Assembly (NCBI GenBank): GCA_907165135.1
Contig: OU015568.1
Coordinates: 14,953,208-15,017,207, forward strand
Direction of reading: 5' to 3'
DNA from: Oikopleura dioica
Taxonomy: Eukaryota > Chordata > Appendicularia > Copelata > Oikopleuridae
Length of the DNA stretch: 64,000 nucleotides
Shown here: piece by piece, positions 55,243-64,000 of the stretch
Position numbering within the stretch: the first letter of the stretch is position 1
How the letters are laid out: every line of letters starts with the position of its first letter
Notes under the pieces: generated by a model
Seen by the model: only the letters and a program-made list of their open reading frames with translations
Told to the model about the DNA's origin: nothing
Database searches by the model: none
Translations under genes and position numbers: made by a program

Positions 55243-55887
55243 ATGACCGCGTCAAACAAAGTTAGCAATAAAAGAAGACAGGATACAAGCTACAGTTCTG
55301 CAAAAGCATCGATGCAAGGATCATGCTGTTTAAATGATGAAAGTTTAAAAAAGGCGAAATTGTTCAATCAAGACGTGTTCCGAATTCATTTGCTTAAAAA
55401 CCATGTCGAGAACGCTGCCTTTCATTTACTTGTTTCCATGCGACGGGAATTCGAAAATTTTTGCCAGGAATTAAGAGCACGCGCTCATCAAATTCTTAAA
55501 TTTACAAAAGAAGAAGAGGAAATCATCTCTTCGTATATCCTGGGCGAGAATGAAACACAAGAGCAAAAGGTCAATCGCTTGAGGACAATGAAAATGCATT
55601 TGCGATCCCGAAAGCAGCTTCTACTCTGTCAAAGGCGTCAAATTAAGAGTTTTCTTTCAAAATTGCTGGTTGTTTATTGCAACTTCGTTTCAAGCTGTAC
55701 GACGTCAAGTGAAAAAGCGTATCCTGTTAAAACCGCTTGCTCCCACGAAGAATATGCATTTATGCAACCATCATTTATTACTCCATTGAGCGCTGAAAAT
55801 GGAAATAAGAAGTGTTCCCGATGTGGGAGCAAAGTCAACAGCGCGACCAAAAGAATTCAACAGCTGAATGATTTTCACCGGCGATAA
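55243..55887 (+). CDS. Element gene 11: helical protein with C-terminal Cys pair
   Basis: Single exon, 214 residues, start MTASNKVSNKRRQDT. The middle is strongly helical and charged (LLVSMRREFENFCQELRARA, KFTKEEEEIISSYILGENE, RLRTMKMHLRSRKQLLLCQR). The end contains CSRCGSKVNS, half of a zinc-ribbon-like pair; an earlier pair (SCCLN) and CSHEE may supply more ligands. Not recognised. It follows gene 10 after 18 bases and precedes gene 12 by 33. Confidence 0.6.
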   Translation: MTASNKVSNKRRQDTSYSSAKASMQGSCCLNDESLKKAKLFNQDVFRIHLLKNHVENAAFHLLVSMRREFENFCQELRARAHQILKFTKEEEEIISSYILGENETQEQKVNRLRTMKMHLRSRKQLLLCQRRQIKSFLSKLLVVYCNFVSSCTTSSEKAYPVKTACSHEEYAFMQPSFITPLSAENGNKKCSRCGSKVNSATKRIQQLNDFHRR

Positions 55888-55920
55888 CCGCAACAAATTA
55901 TGCAATTTTCTACTTTACAG

Positions 55921-57553
55921 ATGGAAGATGTTTTTGACTTTTCCAAACGCCGCTACTGTCTTCCAAAGGATTCTTTTATTATTTTCGACATTTCAAAATG
56001 GCCCGATAGTAATAAAGCTCCACTGCTTCCTCCACAAATTATCGATGACCAAGGCAAAATCAACAATGAAGCGGAACAAATAGGTAACGATTTTACGCAT
56101 GTTCATAGGATAAAATATGTTTAGCCGCATTACACCAGTCGATACAACAACCGGAAGGATCAACAGAAACAACCCAAATTTCTTATGATACAAACAGTGC
56201 TTCTATAAAGGTAAGGGCCCCACCTTTGACGATGGTGCCCCAACACTTTTAGGAGTATAAAACGAAAGACATGTTATTGGACAAAGCACAAAACCATCAA
56301 CAAAGAGTGTCTTCGAGTCCAACATCCATAATTCCGTCATCATTATCCCCTTCGACCGCCTCATCCGCGTCCACCGCTCCGGTAAATCTTACGAATGTTG
56401 CCCAAGGTAAACGTTGTAAGTTTATAAGGAAAATTTGACACTTTTTTAAGAAGCTCAATCTGCCAGAAGAACCAGCAGTTTCCCAAGTGGCTCCACCATC
56501 ACAGCTACCGAGCGCTCTATCTACAACGGTTCGTCTGTCTCAGGATCGACATATGACCACGGTACTTACCCAAACGAATTCGCCTTCACCCGTTCATCTG
56601 GTATCCCCGACGGGAACCGAGAAGTCAACTCCAACGAGGACCACGTCCTTGCTAATTCCGATTTCGCCTTCGACAATCCCGCCTCCTCCTCCCGTGATTC
56701 CACTGAACCCAGTAGATATTCACCCGACGACGTCCAACTGCTGCTTAGACTCGGAAATGCAGAACTCTCCAATGTTAACTCGACCAACGCAACTGCAGTT
56801 CGATCCACCATTGAATTTCCCTCTGCCGCAGCCCCTGAGCGCCGCAATAACAACAACGTCGCAAGCGCCTCAAACGACGAAAACAGAACTTCAACCACCT
56901 CTGATGCCCCAACCTCTCCCGTTTTATACTCCTTGGAGCCCGTCGTCTCTACACACAATGTACTCTCAGCTTTACAACCCCCATCTTCCTCTTCACCAAA
57001 TGCCACCGATTCAATCGCCTTTACAACCAGTCGCTTCGCAATGGATTCACCAACACCCTCAGCCCTCGTATCCGGGCCCACTTTCCATGCCACAACCAGT
57101 ACCGTCCCTGCCACCGCAAATCACTCATCCCGCGTATTGGGCCCAGTATCAACAAATACCCTCAAAGCAAGAGTCGCTTCCACAAACAACAGCAATCGCT
57201 CCAACAGTGCCCACGACCATCGTTCAACCGTCACAACAACTGTCACAACCACCGCTACTGGAACCACAGCGGTCCCTCGTCCCGATTCAAACAGCTCCAT
57301 CCAACGAAGTACCGCCGCCAACAACGCTTATGGTCGATATCCAAGAACCACTCTCGAACGTCATCTTCAACTCGCGAGATATCTTCCTCATTATCTCCGA
57401 CGGAATGCTGAAAATCTTTCCACAGCCCTGTCAAACGTGTCGAGGCGAGGACCGATTGTTTACCCCGATCTCGAAGCAAGTGGGAGTATACACAGCAAAC
57501 GAAGGAAGCTCGACCCAAGAACGACAAATCATCCGAATAGAACCACTGAATAA
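55921..57553 (+). CDS. Element gene 12, reading B: Ser/Thr/Asn-rich protein
   Basis: The ATG at 55921 sits directly behind CTTTACAG, an AG|ATG arrangement typical of SL trans-splice acceptors. Exons 55921 to about 56082, about 56127-56210, about 56255-56406 (donor 2) and 56451-57553. The start is MEDVFDFSKRRYCLPKDSF; later sequence is Ser/Thr/Asn/Pro-rich with many Asn-X-Ser/Thr sites and a basic end (RRGPIVYPDLEASG, HSKRRKLDPRTTNH). The codons mostly end in C or T, as in other genes of the element, so I take this as the main frame. It shares exon 56451-57553 with a second long frame reached from donor 1. No membrane helix and no known domain. Confidence 0.55.
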
Positions 57554-57762
57554 GCTTCTTACTGGTCACAAGGGCATGATCACCGCAAATCTGAAACGTC
57601 CTTCTTTTGCCACTGACGATGCCAATACATCAACTGCGAAAACTCGAAAATGGTAATTTTTATTAGCGCATCTACAGCAAATAATATTTTTATAGCTTTA
57701 CACTTACGTCGACGACTTCAACTCCGGTGAAGACAACAACGACTACGCTGCCAACTTCTTAA
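56451..57762 (+). CDS. Element gene 12, reading A: alternative Pro/Gln-rich frame
   Basis: Using the donor at 56382 (CTCCG|GTAAAT) instead of 56407 shifts the frame of exon 56451 by one. This second frame is also open for about 400 codons (LNLPEEPAVSQVAPPSQLP, MPQPLPFYTPWSPSSLHTMY, HPAYWAQYQQIPSKQES, FNSRDIFLIISDGMLKIFPQ), then continues across a short intron (57653 to about 57696) to TAA 57760-57762. The sequence is Pro/Gln-rich and looks protein-like, but Pro-rich coding DNA is stop-poor in other frames, so chance openness is possible. Listed as a candidate overlapping gene. Confidence 0.35.
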
Positions 57763-57836
57763 ACAACTTTCGATTTCTACCTGCTCGTTCTCTCTTTACT
57801 GTCCTTTTTCTGACTGTCTACTTGTTAAATGTCAAG

Positions 57837-57852
57837 AATAAAACCGTTTATT
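57837..57852. terminator. Back-to-back polyadenylation signals of converging genes
   Basis: AATAAA on the plus strand (57837-57842) and AATAAA on the minus strand (TTTATT, 57847-57852) lie four bases apart between gene 12 (ends 57762) and gene 13 (ends 57873). Confidence 0.65.
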
Positions 57853-57872
57853 AAAATTTAAAAGATTTTCAT

Positions 57873-58873
57873 TTATTTAAATAGCCATGCAGCAGGATAT
57901 TGACGCAGTACAATCTGATAAGCAAGAATTCGATGCACTCTAACATTACTTTCCGCGAACACGTCGCGTGTGTGAAACGTGTTTTTTAAAACTGCATCCG
58001 CAAAGTCGGCGGGCGACAACTCTGCACACAAATCGTCCAAGTCTTTTTGACTCCGGACAAATTCGGTGTTGTTAACTGATCCCCAAATATTTGGGTATAT
58101 GAGGCCAGTTTTTGTTTGCGTTTCGACTTGGCCGGTTTGTGGGTTAAGAATTGTTGCCGTCGACTTTGTACTATAAAAAGCATCGACACTTACTCTTAAT
58201 AAACCAGAAAAATTGTGTACAAGATCTCGTACCAATTGCACAACATCGCGAGTTCGTAGAATCGTAATAATATATTTATTGCATATCCCTGCATAACGGC
58301 CAAATCTGTCAGCTCCAACACGTAATTGATAATGCCTCCAAGACTGATCTAAGAGAGCGTAATTAAAATCAAAACCTTTTTCTCACTTATGTAGTGTTTG
58401 ATAGGGTATTGTAAAGTACTATCAAGACCAAGTAACGCATGAACTTCTTCAGGCTCGAAATAATCATCATCAGGCAGCTCGTATGGAACAATTTTTTTCA
58501 AAAATTCTTGTTCAGCGCGGACATTAGGTTGAAGTGCTTCGTCAATAATGTTGAAATCAGGCTCGAGCCGTGCACGAGGATAAAACCACTCGATTTGGTC
58601 AGGTGTCAAAGAATATTCTTGAATTTGCGAAGCAAAGGCGTCCATAAAAGTAGTCAAAGGCTCGCCCGATCGAGGATTATCATCATCAATATTTCGCGCA
58701 AAACGGCGAGTTTGTCGACGCAGCTGTTTTATTGTTTCAAAAATACTCTCCGTTTCCTCGCCATAAGGACCGATATAAACTCGACTGTCAGAACTTATTG
58801 GTTGTGACGGTTCCTCTGCTTCTACAAATGGATCAACATCCGACAAATTGTTATGTAAGCTACGAGAATCCAT
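57873..58873 (-). CDS. Element gene 13: spliced protein next to the polymerase, unknown
   Basis: Two exons, 58873-58376 and 58343-57873, joined by a 32-bp intron (GTTTTG...ATCAG) into one frame of about 322 residues. It starts MDSRSLHNNLSDVDPF, has a charged helical part (FETIKQLRRQTRRFARNIDD), then EWFYPRARLEPDFNIIDEA, and after the intron SWRHYQLRVGADRFGRYAG, LRVSVDAFYSTKSTATILN, GLIYPNIWGSVNNTEFV and VLRQYPAAWLFK. No family is recognised. It lies 47 bp downstream of the polymerase on the same strand. In adenoviruses the terminal-protein precursor and polymerase are also paired and oppose the structural genes, so a replication partner is conceivable, but nothing in the sequence shows it. 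Confidence 0.65.
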
Positions 58874-58920
58874 TCTAAATAACTAAGCATCAGACTAGGT
58901 GTAACATTAACAACATTTAT

Positions 58921-61900
58921 TTACAATAAAGTTCCGTCAGATGTACGTAAAGGATATGTTCTAATCTTATCAGAGTCAATGATGCGTTTCTTGAGAGCTG
59001 CGTTGATAACTCGCTTTTTAAGCACTTTGGTTTTGATTTGACGTTCCCGTTGATCGAACTGAAAAAGTGGCACTCCCTTAATTACGCTTTGCTCCATATC
59101 GTCAGAAAACAATGCTGCCAGATAATCCAGATATCTTAACTTTGAGTTAGCTTTGACTACGTGGAATTCAAACCTCAGTTTGATTTTATGACTGCATCCT
59201 TTTGACGATCTTTTTATACATTTGTCGCCCAACAGAGTTTCCTCATACTCTTCCAACAATTCGTAAACACGGTGGCGATTTTCAGGAGCAGCAATCAACT
59301 CATCAATTTCATGATGATCGGTTTCAGCCATAATATAACATTTTGCGGATAATCCGCAAAACCACCCTTTTGTAATTCTTGCCTCGACTTTAAGCAAGCC
59401 AGGCTCTTTTTGAGAGGCAGGGTCACCATCTTTTGCGAACCATTTCTTTTTGATCGGACCGTTCCAATCGTCGAGCATCTCCGATTTAATACAAGAATCC
59501 AGAGTGGGACCTGCCAACGCTAGTAAAAACGAATCTGTGTCGCAATAACACAACTTTACTTTCCCTGGGATTGTGTACTCCATCAGAACATCGCGAAATT
59601 CGAAAAACATCAGTTTACTATTTTGATAGACCATTAGCTGGATTTGAAGAGCAGTGGTATGAGCGACACTCTTTTTCGTAAATAATGCTTCATGCAAGGG
59701 GTCACATCGTTGATTTTCATATTGAAGATTATTGAGAGCTTTAAGACGTGGGTTTCGCAACGAGGTAAACAAATCGCCAGCAGAGACGATTTTTGTGCTC
59801 ATAAATTTCGTTCTGTTAATTGCAAAGTAGCCTACTGCAGAATTGAGCACAAATTTTATCCAATTTTGTAATGCATTATCACCCTTGATAAGAGCTTTAA
59901 CTCTATCAGCAACCAGCGTATTGACAAAATTTTTAAAAGGCGCTCCTCTGTAATAAGACGTAAAATAAATCACATCATATTCGAGTCCGATTTTGTCGTA
60001 ATAATGCAAAACTTCAGATGAGATTATATAATTGTCGACATTGTAGCAGAATATGTTTTCTTCGCAGGGATACATTCGCTTTTTTTGTTGGTCAGAAAGA
60101 GTGTTTGCCAAATCGCCTTGTATATCATCAGATTCTAGTTTTTTACGAGCAAAGATTGGAGGAATATATTTATATTTTTCCACAACGTGCGGTGGACTTC
60201 GCAGATTCACTTTTGCAAATCCAAAGAACTTACTTTTACCATCTTTATTTGTTTCTCGTACAAGTCGCTTAAATTCTTCTGCAGTAACTCCTTCCATGCC
60301 AGATGCGTAGCCAGTGTTTTTACGCGCTCCCTTGTAAAGAAATGGATACAAAGGCGAATACGGCTCTTTGCCAGCCAACACAAGTCCGCGCCATTTCTTT
60401 GCCCAACGACATGCAGGCATAATGATAATTTCATGAGGAAAATTTTGTGGACCTTCAACGTCAAGAAATTTGAACGTCGTATCGTCATAAATCTTCTCGG
60501 GCTTACCATAATCCTCTATGTTGTCTAATTTCCGAATGGTCTCCACAATTGACTCAATACGATCATCCTCGCGCTTAAGCAACTCATCAATTGTAAAATC
60601 TCGATAGCGTTTAGTTCCATCAACATCGTAAAAGACAGTTTTGTCAACGTTGTTAGCGCGTCGTCTATTGCAATTTGTGCAAGGATGAAAAGCACAGCCT
60701 CGATACTCGAATAAATAGCGCTTTTTTATTTTCGTATACGGCGTTATTTGAGCGATTTCCTTCTCACTTTCTGCGTATCCGTCGATATAATACTGACCAA
60801 CTTTCTTTTCCTCCAAATTATAAGAATGTTGAATACTTCCGTTAAAATCATAATCGGACGACCAATTCAAGTATTCAAGCCATCGTATCGATTCCAAACT
60901 TGTATTCTCACGCTGCTTGAACATTCCCTTGTTGAAAAAACGCTCGTCGGATGCCTGACTATTTGAAGAACTGTACCCCATTTTGTCAGATTTGTACATT
61001 ATACCAGGGCCACACGGTAAATCGCCGCGAAAACATTGAGGATACATGCTATTGAAATCTAAAACTTCTGCAGCTTCATAAACAGATCCGTCGTCACTCT
61101 TCCAACAAGCTTCTGGTAGCTTTGGATTTGGGCCATTTAAGTTGATTGCACGATGAAGCACTTGTACAATTCCGCCTGTCAGGTTTTGTCGCATATCTTT
61201 GAGATATTCAGGAAAGTCAGGTGATATCGAAAAAATCGGCGGACATGTTTTGTCGTACATTAGAAATGCAATTTTATGCGCCAATTGGGAGATTGAAAGT
61301 TCAGAGTGAATTCCTAGTCCGAACTTTTCCTTGTTGCTTTTTGCAAAAGAGCTTATGGAGCCTTCCAACAATTTGCAATCATTAAAATTATAATTGATCA
61401 AAAATTTCATCATTGTTGGTTGCTCACATGTGCGCGGATTAGCCGAATACTCTTTCCACATTTGGTCCCATAATTGAACACTGGCGGCATATTGCTTTGG
61501 AGAAAATCGAAAAAACTCTTAGGTTGCGGCATCATTTTCGTCGAAATGCCATCGTCGTTTTTCATTACTCCAAACCAACAATTTCCAAATCGTACCCGTC
61601 CACTCACTGTAAAGAGCATATGGATCATTACCTTCTTCGGCACTTCTTGTCGCATAATGTTCAATTGTACTTGGATCGTCGGTTATATTGTATAATTTTA
61701 GAAATACGGAAATTTTCGTGCACAGGACCTCCTTGTCGTTCCTCCAATTTCCCCAGTCGATTTCCGCTTCAATAATTTTATCCATTTCCGCAACAAAGCA
61801 AGCGTTCCGCAAAGTCATTGACGAATAAAAGCATGGATACGAAAGCATTGTCTTTGCCTCGCTTAGATGTTTAACATTACTGTACCATTCATAAGGAAAA

Positions 61901-63966
61901 GCTCCTTTTACAAAGAGCTTCTCATCCAGACCACACGAGCGCGCCAATTTCTCCAGGGACATAGGACACGTATAATTTTTAAAATCTCGAAAACTGAGAT
62001 TATTTGCTTCGACTAACATGTACCCATTTGCGCGTTTGATGAAATTTATAAGTTTTGTATCGCCGCCAACGAAGTGATACAAAACTGACACCAATGTCGG
62101 AAAGAGCACAACAATATCGTACCTCTCTCCAACCCAAGAATAGATTTTTAGCTTGAAAAAATCTTTCAAATATTTGAGCTTTTTTCGTAGACGCGCAGTG
62201 TCGTGAATACTTGCTCCTTCTTTCTTGTTTTCGAATTCGATTTTTTCTTCGTAATGAGCAATACCGTCGACAATGCATTGTGGAATAGTGCGCGCCATGT
62301 CTTGCTGTCTGCAGATCAAGTAATTTATAAACTCGGTAACCATCACTTCGCATGCTTCGTGTTCCATACCTCGGCGGACAAAGCATTGACGTTCACCTTT
62401 ACTGGAATAAGTCGCTACCGATGTAAGACGATGAAACTTTACTCCCTCGGAATAGGGGCCATGCTGCATTAAACACTCAATATCAAAAGTGAGAAAGTAT
62501 TCTTGAACATAATCAAAAGCCGGCAAAAATCCTTCTGCCACCAGTTCGTGTACATGATCCATAATTCCAGGCCCTTCTACAGTTTGACGAATAAAATCAA
62601 TGGGTTCTGTTCGGCAAACACTCTCATGTTTTCGCATTTTTTGTTTATCAGAATGAGTAAACAAGCAGTTCTTTGTCTTGCACATCGCCAACTCTTTCAC
62701 TTGTCGATCGGGGAGAATTCTAACAAGTGTTTCATCGTCGAATACATTTGGCGTCAAGCTCAACACATTACGAATAGGCTTATACTCCGCATACAAACTT
62801 GCTTCGACACTAGAATCAGGTTCTAAAAATGGTGCATCGTCTTGTCGTTCTGCTGCCTCTTGCGCAGCATCATTTTCGTCGATCTCTGCTTCGTTCTCAT
62901 TGTAATCATTGTTGTCATCACCAGCGCAACACTCATTATCCAGAAAAGGATTTCGATTAAAACTCTTTTCGGAAGTAGCATTTTCCGTCAATTTATCAAA
63001 ATCAAGAAACGAAACATCTGAGCTTTTTTCAGTATCTTGAGAATCAGTATCCATCGGTCGTGGAGCAAAACGTTCCATATCATGAATATCTTCGTGACAC
63101 GGTTCCGTTGCGTCGTGCAAATTGTGTTCCTCGTTTCCAGCCCACCGTAAAATTTGTGCCGCTTTCTTTTCAGTCATATATTGACTACAACGAGCGATGC
63201 GTCTCTGATAATCCATATTCGCCGAGTAAACAGGATAAATGCCTGGGTAATTTTCGAATTCGCGATATGAAATGTCCGTTAACTTTTTAAATTCGAGCGC
63301 AAACTCATCTTCTTGCATTGGGCCAACGAGTAAATTTAATATGATGCAATCAGGTGCACACTCTTTGGCGTAAATGCACGTTTTTAAATTTACATTGTCG
63401 TTAATAATTTTGCCAACAAATAAACGTATATTCACTTTATAACGCTGAGAGATTTTGTGCAAAACACCATCGGCAATAGTAAATTTTGTATTGAAAGCCA
63501 TTTCGCCAAAGAGCTCCTTTTTCATCTCAATTATTTTTTCCATACAAGCATTTTCGTTGTCGCAAATTGCTGGCCATTTTACACTTATGATTGCCCGCCA
63601 AAAACTCGTCCAGTTTTTCTGACGATCTTGAAATGTTCTGCGAGTTGGTAACAAGTGATAAGTTCCTAGGCGATAGAAGTATGGCCGTGCAGATTGAATA
63701 CAAATACACGGACGTACAGTCATAGGCGATGCATTTTCAAGACGAGTAATAATTTGTTGCACGTTTTCTCGTTCATCCATGGGCAAACGATGCGGCCGAT
63801 AACTAATTCCAAGAGGACTAAAAGCTCCTCCGTACAGTGCATAAATGTCGATTCCAAGTTTACGCTCCAATTTAGGCAGGACTGCGCGAGTAGGGCACGC
63901 CCCGAATTCTGCAACCAATTCTGCAGTGTCGACAGAGCTCAGTTGCTGACGTAACGCGCGGTTCAT
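58921..63966 (-). pseudogene. Protein-primed family-B DNA polymerase, interrupted by one in-frame stop
   Basis: The first ATG (63964-63966) opens a frame that ends at TAA 61519-61521 and continues in the same frame to 58921, about 1,680 codons in all. The N-terminal third is lineage-specific, acidic in the middle, with a C2H2-like finger (CKTKNCLFTHSDKQKMRKH). Exonuclease motif I is FLTFDIECL (about 62,470-62,495), a possible motif II is GERYDIVVLFP,  and KGAFPYEWY (about 61,890) is the mark of protein-primed enzymes near exo III. Polymerase motifs follow: DFNSMYPQ (about 61,040-61,062), LNSAVGYFAINRTK (about 59,810-59,850) and YCDTDSF (about 59,525-59,555). All key acidic residues of the polymerase site are present. 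The stop falls between exonuclease and polymerase domains. Whether it is a pseudogene, a read-through case or an assembly error is open. Confidence 0.85.
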
Positions 63967-64000
63967 GGTAGTTGGCACTTTTGGGTAAATCGCTTTTAGA

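Larger units (their letters stand above)
40116..64000. mobile_element. Virus-like/Polinton-like element with protein-primed DNA polymerase (right end outside window)
   Basis: At least 24 kb with a different character from the host block: no recognisable animal genes, a minus-strand protein-primed family-B DNA polymerase at 58921-63966, a second minus-strand gene beside it, and about twelve plus-strand genes converging on them. Proteins are rich in basic, Ser/Thr/Pro and transmembrane segments, as in virion structural genes. Nearly all genes carry 40-50-bp host-type introns. I do not see a retrovirus-like integrase, FtsK/HerA-type ATPase, adenain-type protease or a recognisable jelly-roll capsid, any of which may lie beyond 64000. 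Candidates are a Maverick/Polinton, an adinto-like virus, or an undescribed related lineage. Left boundary is inferred from the first promoter. Confidence 0.7.

Noticed and set aside
56566-57114. 182-codon open frame on the minus strand
   Set aside because: It lies opposite element gene 12 in stop-poor Pro/Ser coding DNA and has no start context, intron or domain support.
40116-64000. Possibility of a retrotransposon or a herpes-like element
   Set aside because: No reverse transcriptase, RNase H or LTR is seen, and the polymerase carries protein-priming marks rather than herpes-type family-B organisation.
1-64000. CRISPR arrays, rRNA and tRNA genes
   Set aside because: I saw no regularly spaced direct repeats of CRISPR type and no rRNA-like block. 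tRNAs were judged only by eye, so a single one could be missed; tRNAscan would decide.

Overview
The window looks like nuclear DNA of a very compact animal genome, most likely a larvacean tunicate (Oikopleura dioica or a close relative). This is inferred from three things: introns of about 40-50 bp in nearly every gene, genes packed 100-1000 bp apart on both strands, and several introns that keep the frame only with GC-AG, GA-AG or GG-AG borders, a known trait of Oikopleura. The gene content is plainly metazoan: FAF2, WWOX, OGDH, ALKBH6, ADP/ATP carrier, GGCT, ARNT-type bHLH-PAS, CFAP251/WDR66 and CCDC81.

Positions 1-36.8 kb are host DNA. In order they hold the tail of a membrane protein, FAF2, and a WWOX-like dehydrogenase without WW domains whose 2.4-kb intron carries an antisense ZP-like gene. 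An ITIH-C-like secreted protein and a CCDC81-type gene follow (HU-domain part at 9.2-10.2 kb, C-terminal part at 12.4-14.4 kb). Next are a small membrane protein, a C-type-lectin secreted protein divergent from a GT31 glycosyltransferase, OGDH, ALKBH6 beside a near-perfect 295-bp palindrome, the ADP/ATP carrier and GGCT. The block ends with a short ARNT-like factor, an 866-bp hAT-type MITE inserted at the ARNT stop codon, and the ciliary gene CFAP251.

Positions 36.8-40.2 kb are gene-poor and rich in small repeats and palindromes.

From about 40.1 kb to the window end lies a different kind of DNA: a virus-like or Polinton-like element of at least 24 kb. It encodes a protein-primed family-B DNA polymerase on the minus strand, broken by one in-frame TAA, with a second minus-strand gene just downstream. 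About twelve plus-strand genes converge on this pair. None of the plus-strand proteins is recognisable to me. They include basic (DNA-condensing-looking) proteins, at least four membrane or secreted proteins, and two proteins with PPxY late-domain-like motifs. Most of these genes are split by short host-type introns, several are spaced like operon members, one region is open in two frames that alternative donors can select, and one gene may need a frameshift. No integrase, packaging ATPase, protease or recognisable capsid gene is visible, and the right end lies beyond the window. I regard this intron-bearing polymerase element as the most interesting content.
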